Assembly: GCF_000801315.1 (NCBI RefSeq)
Contig: NZ_CP010054.1
Span: 2,852,001 to 2,916,000 of the forward strand
Direction of reading: 5' to 3'
Source of the DNA: Hymenobacter sp. DG25B
GTDB lineage: Bacteria > Bacteroidota > Bacteroidia > Cytophagales > Hymenobacteraceae
DNA length: 64,000 bases
Numbering within the stretch: the first letter of the stretch is position 1; each line of letters starts with the position of its first letter. Positions 44,308 through 51,977 of this stretch are shown in pieces. A program made the position numbers and the translations under genes. Below the pieces are notes generated by a model, which was given only the letters and a program-made list of their open reading frames with translations, was not told where the DNA came from and ran no database searches.

Positions 44308-44663
44308 GGGGCGGTGTGGTATTATAGATCAGTACACCCCAAAGCTAGGTACGGCTACATGCATAACAATTTGAATTCGTCGAAAAGCCCCTGCTATAAG
44401 TTAAACCAGGGAAACCGCCCGTTCAACCCGCCTCGCCCTGCCGCGACACCCGTTAGTAGCAACTTCCATTTATAATAATTTTTCAATTTAAAGCTACTAT
44501 TCCCGCTTCCGCCGCTCTGTGGTTTTCTCTGCTGGAAACGGCCGGTGGGGCCGGAGATAATCCGCTTCTCATGTATCTTGCCGCCCGCTGCCGCGGTGAT
44601 TTTCCGAAAATTGCGGCCAGCAGTTCCTTTTCCACCCTACTCACTGCCCTTCAGACCGCCCGT
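44308..44663. other. Divergent intergenic region, TonB receptor and bioB
   Basis: About 355 bases, with an AT-rich block at 44460-44510. TATCTTGC at 44574-44581 is one mismatch from the -7 consensus and could drive bioB. No riboswitch-like structure or BirA operator palindrome was identified by eye. The frame in front of bioB (from 44571) is open but lacks similarity. Confidence 0.45.
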
Positions 44664-45667
44664 ATGCTCCGTACCGACTGGACCCTCGACGAAGTAAAAG
44701 CTATTTATAACCAGCCCGTGCTGGAGCTGGTAACCCAGGCCGCCGCCATTCATGCCCAGACCCAGGCCACCGGCGAAGTGCAGGTATGCACGCTGCTGAG
44801 CGTGAAAACCGGCGGCTGCCCCGAGGACTGCGCCTACTGCCCCCAGGCGGCCCGCTACCACACCGGCGTGCAGGCCCACAAGCTCCTCCCCGATGCCGAA
44901 GTGCTGGCCTCGGCCCAGCGCGCCAAAGACAGTGGCAGCACCCGCTTCTGCATGGGCGCCGCCTGGCGCGAAATCCGGGACAACCGGGACTTTGACCGGG
45001 TATTGGGCATGGTAGAGCAGGTAAACGGCCTGGGCCTGGAAGTGTGCTGCACCCTGGGCATGCTGAACGAGTACCAGGCCGAGCGCCTGAAGCAGGCCGG
45101 CCTGTATGCCTACAACCACAACCTGGACACCAGCCGCGAGCATTACGACGACATCATCACCACCCGCACCTACGACGACCGTTTGAACACGCTGGAGCAC
45201 GTGCGCAAAGCCGGTATTTCGGTGTGCTCGGTGGTATTATTGGCCTGGGCGAAACCGATGAGGACCGGATTGCCATGCTGCACACGCTGTCCACGCTACC
45301 TGCCCATCCCGAGTCGGTACCCGTAAATGCGCTGGTACCGGTAGAAGGTACGCCCCTGGCCGACCAGCCCCGCGTGAGCGTGTGGGAAATGCTGCGCATG
45401 ATTGCCACGGCCCGCATTCTCATGCCCAACACCATGGTGCGCCTCTCCGCCGGCCGCCAGGAAATGCCCGTAACCGAGCAGGCCCTCTGCTTCCTGGCCG
45501 GCGCTAACTCCATCTTCTCAGGCGAGAAGCTCCTGACTACCCCCAACCCCGATTTCGACGCCGACAAGCAGATGTTCGCGCTGTTGGGCCTGAAGCCGCG
45601 CAAGTCGTTTAAAGACGTGCCGGAAGGCGCCATGGTGCTGGGCAAAGAAGCTTCGGTAGAAGCGTAG
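44664..45667 (+). pseudogene. bioB: Biotin synthase with a single-base frameshift
   Basis: Radical SAM enzyme that inserts sulfur into dethiobiotin. The 5' part (44664-45229) has the cluster motif [12 protein letters not shown]. After SVCS the frame is lost, and the rest ([13 protein letters not shown] to the end at 45667) continues in another frame. Restoring one base in the Ser codon at 45228-45230 (TC-GGT-GGT) would give a 334-residue protein of normal length. The remaining sequence shows no other damage, so the break is either very recent or a sequencing or assembly error. Confidence 0.9.
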
Positions 45668-45687
45668 TTATTCCTTCTGATGCAGGC

Positions 45688-45779
45688 AGTCCTGCTGAGC
45701 TGGCCGAAGCATCGCTACTTCTCGCTTATCAAATGATATGCAAAGTAGTAGGGATGCTTCGGCCAGCTCAGCAGGACTC
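45688..45779. repeat. Inverted repeat, GCTGAGC/GAAGCAT variant
   Basis: Arms AGTCCTGCTGAGCTGGCCGA... (45688-45719) and complement ending 45779; the outer start reads AGTCCTG where related copies have GTCATG, and both arms carry this change. Confidence 0.85.
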
Positions 45780-45807
45780 AGCGTTGTCGTCTTAAAACAC
45801 CATTAAA

Positions 45808-46192
45808 ATGAAAATTTATTTCGGCAATAATAATATTATTAACGACTAGTTTCACTCCAAGTTTCAATCCCAAGGAAGAATGCATTAACATCGTGCTAAA
45901 GCTAGACGATGTCAGATTTCATCAGTTATCAATAAGACTAATAAGTGAAGAAGATGAAAAAGACGCCGTTTCTAAAATAATAGGTGATAAAAACAATCAA
46001 GAAATCTTACAAAAAATATGGTGGATAAAAGTTATTGATAATGAAGTCAAATTTGATTTAATTTTTCAGTTGAAGAATGATGACGTAAGTTTTTATAACC
46101 TCAATAATATTAGCAAAAAAGATCATCTAAGACTTTTATTAATACTAAACTTAAAGAGCAGGAAAATAAAATATAAGTATTATAAAATATGA
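45808..46192 (+). pseudogene. AT-rich small secreted protein, apparent frameshift at the start
   Basis: The body (to 46192) reads as a coherent lysine/isoleucine-rich protein (LDDVRFHQLSIRLISEED). Upstream codons in the same frame encode a typical signal peptide (FISAIIILLTTSFTP), but they run into TGA at 45809. ATG at 45808 reads into the wrong frame because AAAA follows it; AAA would give MKFISAIIILL in frame. An alternative GTG start at 45893 yields 99 residues. Base composition is far more AT-rich than its neighbours. No family recognised. Confidence 0.55.
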
Positions 46193-46211
46193 TTAACTCC
46201 CACAGCATCTA

Positions 46212-47099
46212 ATGTCGATGAAAAACCTTCGCCTACTTTTCCTTGCGCTCTTGCTTGCCTGCGCGGGCACTTCGTTCGGGGCCAAAGTGGATACGCTGGC
46301 TATTCCCAGCGTGGTGATGCACAAAGCGTACAGGGCCAACGTGGTGCTGCCGGCCGCCTACGCCAAGCAGAAAAAAGCCACTTTTCCGGTGCTGTACCTG
46401 CTGCACGGCGCTTACGGTCACTTTTCCGACTGGCTGGCCAAAACGCCCGACAAGCAGTTGGTGCACCGCCTGGCCGACCAGTATAATATCATCATTGTGA
46501 TGCCGGAGGGCGAAACGTTTGGGTGGTATATTGATAGCCCGGTAAATAAGGAAAGTCAGTTTGAGACGTACATCACAAAGGAGGTAATTCCGAAAATTGA
46601 CCAAACGTACCGTACCGTGCACGACCGGAAAGGCCGCGTAATTACGGGCCTCTCCATGGGCGGCCACGGCGCGCTCTACCTCTCGGCCCGCCACCCCGAT
46701 TTGTTCTGCGCCGCCGGCAGCATGAGCGGCGCCGTGGACATCAATACGGCCAAATGGAAGCTAAATCCGGAAGATGCCAAGCGCACGGCTGCTATGTTTG
46801 AACCCATTCTGGGCCCGGTTCCGGCTACTCCGGATACTTACCTAAATAGCTACATGGTGCTGTCCCTGGCCGATAAATTGAAAGCCAACGGCTTGCCCCT
46901 GATTATTGACTGCGGCGTGGATGATTTTCTGATTACGCCCAACCGCGAGTTGCACCAGCGCCTGGTGTACAACGGCACCCCGCACGACTACACCGAGCGC
47001 CCGGGCGCCCACACCTGGGAGTACTGGCAGAACTCGCTGCCCTACCATGTGCTGTTTCTGCACCGTGTGCTGCAGGCCAATGCCCTTACCCAGCCTTAA
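46212..47099 (+). CDS. Secreted esterase (esterase D/tributyrin esterase type)
   Basis: A 295-residue exported alpha/beta hydrolase: signal peptide (LRLLFLALLLACAGTSFGA), VLYLLHGAYGHFSDWL as oxyanion strand, nucleophile in ITGLSMGGHGAL, acid in DCGVDDFL, and His in PGAHTWEYW. Family members hydrolyse acyl or feruloyl esters, or S-formylglutathione; a carbohydrate esterase role is plausible for an exported copy. Sits within the biotin gene region but has no known role in it. Confidence 0.88.
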   Translation: MSMKNLRLLFLALLLACAGTSFGAKVDTLAIPSVVMHKAYRANVVLPAAYAKQKKATFPVLYLLHGAYGHFSDWLAKTPDKQLVHRLADQYNIIIVMPEGETFGWYIDSPVNKESQFETYITKEVIPKIDQTYRTVHDRKGRVITGLSMGGHGALYLSARHPDLFCAAGSMSGAVDINTAKWKLNPEDAKRTAAMFEPILGPVPATPDTYLNSYMVLSLADKLKANGLPLIIDCGVDDFLITPNRELHQRLVYNGTPHDYTERPGAHTWEYWQNSLPYHVLFLHRVLQANALTQP

Positions 47100-47133
47100 C
47101 CGGTTCGGCAACAGAAGCCTAAAGCATCATCAC

Positions 47134-47164
47134 AAAAAAGGACCGGGCTAACCAGTCCTTTTTT
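47134..47164. terminator. Intrinsic terminator after the esterase
   Basis: Arms AAAAAAGGAC and GTCCTTTTTT around 11 bases, 34 bases after the esterase stop. It isolates bioF from the upstream gene. Confidence 0.8.
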
Positions 47165-47234
47165 ATTACCCGATTTCTGGTTGCGTTTGTTTATTACTGA
47201 TTCCTGTATTGCTGATTTCTGCTGCCTCCATTTA

Positions 47235-48371
47235 ATGCCAGCTTCCTCCCTGCTTCATCAGCGGTTAGCCGCCCAGCTGGCCCAGCGCACCGCCGCTGGC
47301 ACCCTCCGTCAGCTTAAGCTTAGTGCCCCTGGCCTGGTTGATTTCAGCTCCAACGATTATCTGGGCCTGAGTAGGCGCCCGGCGGTGCTGGCGGCTTTAC
47401 ACCAGGCGCTGCACGAGGCCGCCGGCAGTACCGGCGCGCGCCTGCTCACCGGCAATTCGGCCGCGGCCGAAACCCTGGAAACCCACCTGGCGCAGTTTCA
47501 CCACGCCGAGGCCGCGCTGCTGTTCAACTCGGGCTACACCGCTAATCTGGGCTTTTTTAGCGCCGTACCGCGCCGCGGCGACACCATTCTGTACGACGAA
47601 GCCAGCCACGCCTCCGTGAAGGAAGGCATCCGGGCCAGCTTTGCCACGGCCTACAGCTTCCGGCATAATGATCTGGCTGATCTGGAGCGCAAGCTACAGC
47701 GGGCCACGGGTGCGGTGTTTGTGGCCGTAGAATCCTTGTATTCCATGGATGGCGACATGGCCCCGCTGCCGGAGCTGGCCGCATTCTGTCAGCAGCACGG
47801 CCTGTATCTGGTAGTAGATGAGGCGCATTCCAATGGGCTGTATGGGCCGGCGGGCGAAGGTTTGGTGGTAGAGCTGGGGCTGGAAAACCAGGTATTTGCC
47901 CGCATCCTCACCTTTGGCAAAGCCCTGGGCAGCCAGGGCGCCGCCATTGCCGGCCCCGCCGTGCTGCGCGACTATCTACTGAACTTCAGTCGGCCGTTTA
48001 TTTACACCACGGCCCTGCCGCCGCTGACTATTGCCGCTCTCACTGCGGTGTATGTGCTGCTGCCAGATCTGGCGGCCGAGCGCCAGCACCTATTTGCCCT
48101 TTCTGACTACTTAAAGTCCACGCTTAATGCGGTGCCGGGACTACAGGTGCCGCTGAACAGCCACGTTATTCACCCGGTTTTTTTCACCGGAAACCCAGGC
48201 CCGGCTGCCGTGCGCGAATTGGCTGAAAAAGCGCAACAGGCGGGGTTTGATGTGCGCGCTATTGTAGCCCCCACGGTGCCGGCCGGCACTGAGCGGCTGC
48301 GACTGATTACCCATTCCTTCAACACCGCGGCGGAAATTGATTCGTTAGCCCGAGCATTGAATGAAAATTGA
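47235..48371 (+). CDS. bioF: 8-amino-7-oxononanoate synthase
   Basis: A 378-residue alpha-oxoamine synthase condensing pimeloyl-ACP or -CoA with alanine, using PLP. Blocks: DFSSNDYLGLSRRP, GSTGARLLTGNS, LLFNSGYTANLGF, VVDEAHSNGLYG and the PLP lysine in TFGKALGSQGAA. ATG at 47235 is used because residues after it match the family start; the frame is open upstream without similarity. A 108-bp repeat sits between this gene and bioD. Confidence 0.95.
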   Translation: MPASSLLHQRLAAQLAQRTAAGTLRQLKLSAPGLVDFSSNDYLGLSRRPAVLAALHQALHEAAGSTGARLLTGNSAAAETLETHLAQFHHAEAALLFNSGYTANLGFFSAVPRRGDTILYDEASHASVKEGIRASFATAYSFRHNDLADLERKLQRATGAVFVAVESLYSMDGDMAPLPELAAFCQQHGLYLVVDEAHSNGLYGPAGEGLVVELGLENQVFARILTFGKALGSQGAAIAGPAVLRDYLLNFSRPFIYTTALPPLTIAALTAVYVLLPDLAAERQHLFALSDYLKSTLNAVPGLQVPLNSHVIHPVFFTGNPGPAAVRELAEKAQQAGFDVRAIVAPTVPAGTERLRLITHSFNTAAEIDSLARALNEN

Positions 48372-48392
48372 AGTCAACGAAAATGAAATCCG

Positions 48393-48500
48393 TGTCATCC
48401 TGAGGCGGTAGCCGAAGGACCTTCTGCCAGCTGAACGAAAGTCGGGGTTCCGATTGGTGCTAGCGTGCGAAGGTCCTTCGGCTACCGCCTCAGGATGACA
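48393..48500. repeat. Palindromic repeat between bioF and bioD
   Basis: Arms TGTCATCCTGAGGCGGTAGCCGA and the complement ending 48500. The variable stem segment (GCGGTAG) is longer than in the other copies, and both arms carry it. The right arm contains the putative bioD ATG. Confidence 0.9.
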
Positions 48501-49154
48501 TACATTGATAAATCGAAAGCATTATTTCACCCCTTGGAACGTCTTTTCATCACTGGCATCGGTACCGATGTCGGCAAATCCCTGGCTTCGGCCATCATAA
48601 CCGAAGCTTTGCAGGCTGATTATTGGAAACCGGTACAGGCCGGTCTGGAGCCGGCTACAGATACCGGCACGGTGCGCCACCTAGTGCAGAACCCGGTTAG
48701 CAGGTTTTGGCCCGAGCGGTTTCGGCTGCAAATGCCGGTTTCGCCTCACGCAGCGGCGGCGGCCGAAGGCATCCAACTGTACCCCGCTGATTTTCAGCTA
48801 CCCGATACTTCAAACCATTTGGTAGTGGAAGGTGCCGGCGGCTTGCTGGTGCCGCTGGCGCCGGGTTTTTTAATAGCCGATTTGCTGCAGCAGTTTGGGC
48901 TGGAAGCCGTGGTAGTTTCCCGGAATTATCTGGGCAGCATCAACCACACCCTGCTCACGCTGGAAGCCCTGCAGCTGCGCGGCATTCGGGTGCGCGGGCT
49001 GGTATTCAATGGTGAGCCAAACTCCGCCACCGAGGACTTTATAACGCAGCATTCCGGCGTCCCCATTATGCCGCGCATCCTGCCCGAGGCGGAGGTAACA
49101 CCGGAAGTTGTAAGCCAGTACGCGGCAGCGTTTCGGGCATGGTTTACCCGATAG
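48495..49154 (+). CDS. bioD: Dethiobiotin synthetase
   Basis: A 219-residue ATP-dependent carboxylase-like ligase that closes the ureido ring of dethiobiotin. P-loop ITGIGTDVGKS, then KPVQAGLE, VVEGAGGLLVPL and LGSINHTLLTLEAL. The ATG (48495) lies inside the terminal arm of the repeat. Homologues normally begin directly at LERLFITGIGTD, so TTG at 48534 (206 residues) is a strong alternative. The extra residues TYIDKSKALFHP look unrelated to the family. Confidence 0.9.
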   Translation: MTYIDKSKALFHPLERLFITGIGTDVGKSLASAIITEALQADYWKPVQAGLEPATDTGTVRHLVQNPVSRFWPERFRLQMPVSPHAAAAAEGIQLYPADFQLPDTSNHLVVEGAGGLLVPLAPGFLIADLLQQFGLEAVVVSRNYLGSINHTLLTLEALQLRGIRVRGLVFNGEPNSATEDFITQHSGVPIMPRILPEAEVTPEVVSQYAAAFRAWFTR

Positions 49155-49166
49155 CGCGGTAAGTCA

Positions 49167-49294
49167 CGACAAGTAGCGCGAAGCTCCGGCTTCGTGCATG
49201 AGCACAGCGAATAGCAAGCGTATGCTGACGTATGGCCTACGCGTAGGAACTCGCTGCGCTCATGCGCGAAGCCGGAGCTTCGCGCTACTTGTCG
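49167..49294. repeat. Distinct palindromic repeat between bioD and bioA
   Basis: Arms 49167-49210 and 49251-49294, starting CGACAAGTAGCGCGAAGCTC, with a perfect first 28 bases and two mismatches in the next 16. The 40-base centre includes ACGCGTAGG. Unrelated to the GTCATCCTGAGC class by sequence, and the only copy seen here. Confidence 0.85.
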
Positions 49295-49354
49295 CGCTAC
49301 TGGCTGATGCGGAGCTACTGCCTTACCTTTGCCCGCCTCTTCTGTTTACCACCC

Positions 49355-50677
49355 ATGCCAACACTCGCCGAGCGGGACCACGCCGTATTGTGGCACCCCT
49401 ACACCCAAATGCAAACCGCGCCACTTCCCATTCCCATTGTGCGCGGCGAAGGCTCCTGGCTGATTGCCGAGGACGGCACCCGTTACCTGGATGGTATTTC
49501 CTCCTGGTGGGTGAACCTGCACGGGCACGCGCATCCGCACATAGCCCGGCGCGTGAGCGAGCAGCTCAGCACACTGGAGCACGTACTTTTTGCGGGCTTC
49601 ACACACCCCACCGCCGTAGAGCTGGCCGAGCAGCTGCTAGAAATCCTGCCTCAAAACCAGGCCCGGGTTTTCTACTCCGATAACGGCTCTACGGCCGTGG
49701 AAGTAGCCCTAAAAATGGTGCTGCAATACTTCCACAACCAAGGCCAGCCAGAGCGCCGCACTTTCCTCTGTTTCCGCGACTCCTACCACGGCGACACCTT
49801 CGGGGCTATGGCCGTGAGCAGCCGCGGGGCCTTCACGCAGCCCTTTTGGCCGCTGCTGTTTGACGTAGAGTTTATTGATGTGCCTGTACCCGGCCGCGAG
49901 GCGGAAGTTCTGGCTCAATTAGATGCTGCCCTCGCCCGCCCGGAGGCAGCCGGCTTCATCTTTGAGCCCCTGGTGCTGGGTACTGCCGGCATGGTGATGT
50001 ACGCGCCGGAAATACTGAGCGAGATGCTGCGGCGCTGCCACCAGCGCGGGGTGCTGTGCATTGCCGATGAGGTGATGACGGGCTTTGGCCGGACCGGTCC
50101 GCTGTTCGCCAGTGAGCTGCTCACGGAACAGCCCGACATGATGTGTTTTTCCAAAGGCCTGACGGGTGGCACCCTGGCCATGGGCCTCACTACCTGCGCC
50201 GCGCCCATCTACACCGCTTTCCTGAGCGACGATAAGATGAAGGCCCTTTTTCACGGCCACTCCTACACCGCCAACCCTGTAGCCTGCGCCGCTGCCCTGG
50301 CCAGCCTGGAGCTGACGCGCACCGAAGGATGCACTGCCCAGCGCCAGCGCATAGCCGCCGCGCACGCCGCTTTCCGCCAGGAAATGGATGGGCTGCCCGG
50401 CATCCGGCAGGTGCGCCAGCAAGGCACCATTCTGGCCGTAGAGTACGACCCCGGCGAAGGCACCAGCTACTTCAGCCGCCTCCGCGACACGTTCTATCAA
50501 CTGGCTATCGACAGCCACGTGGTACTGCGGCCGCTGGGCAATGTGGTGTATCTGCTGCCGCCGTATTGCACCACCCATGAGGAGCTGGAACTGCTGTACG
50601 CGGTGCTGCGCCGCATGCGGGAGCTGGTATTAAACCATATTCCAGCCGCTAATTTGCCCGAGTATCTGCATGACTGA
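49355..50677 (+). CDS. bioA: Adenosylmethionine-8-amino-7-oxononanoate aminotransferase
   Basis: A 440-residue class III PLP aminotransferase making 7,8-diaminononanoate with SAM as amino donor. Markers: LWHPYTQM, DGISSWWVNLHGH (the WW pair typical of BioA), FSDNGSTAVE-like YSDNGSTAVEVALKM, DSYHGDTFGAM, ADEVMTGFGRTG and PLP lysine in CFSKGLTGGTLAM. ATG 49355 gives the standard start. The next gene overlaps its last eight bases. Confidence 0.95.
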   Translation: MPTLAERDHAVLWHPYTQMQTAPLPIPIVRGEGSWLIAEDGTRYLDGISSWWVNLHGHAHPHIARRVSEQLSTLEHVLFAGFTHPTAVELAEQLLEILPQNQARVFYSDNGSTAVEVALKMVLQYFHNQGQPERRTFLCFRDSYHGDTFGAMAVSSRGAFTQPFWPLLFDVEFIDVPVPGREAEVLAQLDAALARPEAAGFIFEPLVLGTAGMVMYAPEILSEMLRRCHQRGVLCIADEVMTGFGRTGPLFASELLTEQPDMMCFSKGLTGGTLAMGLTTCAAPIYTAFLSDDKMKALFHGHSYTANPVACAAALASLELTRTEGCTAQRQRIAAAHAAFRQEMDGLPGIRQVRQQGTILAVEYDPGEGTSYFSRLRDTFYQLAIDSHVVLRPLGNVVYLLPPYCTTHEELELLYAVLRRMRELVLNHIPAANLPEYLHD

Positions 50678-51842
50678 TTTCCGCATTGTTATTCGGGGGC
50701 GAGGCCGTATTTCGGCGCTGGGTACGGAGGCATTAGCAGCGTTTCCGGGCCCGGCTTTTCGGCTGGACTCCGCTACAGGCCTGCCCGTGGCGGCCCTGCC
50801 GGAGGCCGCCGAAGCGGCCCTGCAGGAACTGCGCCGCAGCCGCCCCGCCTACCGTGCCCTGGACCGCAGCGTGCTGCTGGCCCTACACGCCGCCCGGCAA
50901 GCCGTGCAGCAGGCTGGTTGGTCAGAGGAAAACCGACTTTCCACTGCCGTCAGCCTGGGTTCTTCCCGCGGAGCTACGGAGCGGCTGGAGGCCTTCCACT
51001 CCGAGTTTTTGCGCACCGGCCTGCCCCCTACCCCCACTTCCCCGCTCACCACGCTGGGCAACGTGGCCAGCTGGGTAGCCGACAGCCTGGGTGCTACCGG
51101 GGGCGCCATCAGCCACAGCAGCACGTGCAGCACGGCCCTGCAGGCTTTGGGCAATGCTATGGCATGGCTGCGGGCCGGTCTGGTTCCCCGCTTTGTAGCA
51201 GGCGGCACCGAGGCCCCACTTACCCCCTTCACACTGGCTCAAATGCAGGCTTTGGGTATTTACTCCGGCCTGTCGGCGGATGCGTTTCCATGCCGGCCGG
51301 GCGCGGGCGGCCCCTCTACTTTTGTGCTGGGGGAAGGCGCTGCCGTGTTTGCGCTGGAAGCCGTGCCCGCCGCGGCCGTGCAGTCGGGCAGCCTGCTGCT
51401 GGAAAGCGTGGGGTTTGGCTTTGAAGCCACCGGCACCAAAACTGGCCTCACGCCCAACGGGCAGCATTTTCAGCACGCTATGCGGCAAGCGCTGGCGCTG
51501 GCGGGGCGCACTACCACCGAGGTAGATTTTGTGGTATTGCACAGTCCGGGCACTACCGCCGGTGATGCGGCCGAGCGCTGCGCCCTGCAGGAAGTATTTG
51601 GTGAAAATCTGCCGGCCTGCACCTCCAACAAATGGTTGGTAGGCCACACGCTGGGCGCTTCCGGCGCCCTCAGTCTGGATTTTGCTCTGCAGATGCTGGA
51701 GGGCCGATTTGCGCCGAACCCGCTGCCATTTTCCAGTTGGCTGAATGAGCGCCCGGCCCCGGCCCGCCTGCGGCGCGTGCTGGTAAATGCTGCCGGGTTT
51801 GGGGGCAACGCGGCCTGCGCCCTGGTTTCGGTAGCCGAATAG
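50670..51842 (+). CDS. Beta-ketoacyl synthase (KAS II-like) in the biotin locus
   Basis: A 390-residue thiolase-fold condensing enzyme with an intact triad C153 (HSSTCSTAL), H291 (VLHSPGTTAGD) and H326 (VGHTLGASG), at spacings like FabF. Shorter N-terminus than FabF, with IRGRGRISALG. It overlaps bioA by eight bases (ATG inside the bioA end), which suggests coupled translation. A job in building the pimeloyl chain for BioF is inferred from this context; a general fatty-acid role is the alternative. Confidence 0.85.
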   Translation: MTDFRIVIRGRGRISALGTEALAAFPGPAFRLDSATGLPVAALPEAAEAALQELRRSRPAYRALDRSVLLALHAARQAVQQAGWSEENRLSTAVSLGSSRGATERLEAFHSEFLRTGLPPTPTSPLTTLGNVASWVADSLGATGGAISHSSTCSTALQALGNAMAWLRAGLVPRFVAGGTEAPLTPFTLAQMQALGIYSGLSADAFPCRPGAGGPSTFVLGEGAAVFALEAVPAAAVQSGSLLLESVGFGFEATGTKTGLTPNGQHFQHAMRQALALAGRTTTEVDFVVLHSPGTTAGDAAERCALQEVFGENLPACTSNKWLVGHTLGASGALSLDFALQMLEGRFAPNPLPFSSWLNERPAPARLRRVLVNAAGFGGNAACALVSVAE

Positions 51843-51977
51843 CAAGCTGCTATCTGCGGGCCGAGTGTACCAGGTTTGCTGCCGCTACTCCCCTTCTTAT
51901 TCTTGTGGTTTTGGCCGGCCGGATACACGCGCTAAAATTTGTATAGCAAGAAATGAATTCCGGTTCTAACTTGCTGT

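Noticed and set aside
44308..44660. Possible riboswitch (TPP, cobalamin or lysine) before the TonB receptor or bioB
   Set aside because: I looked for conserved boxes by eye and found none; the short GGCCGG...GGCCGG repeats do not form a recognised class.
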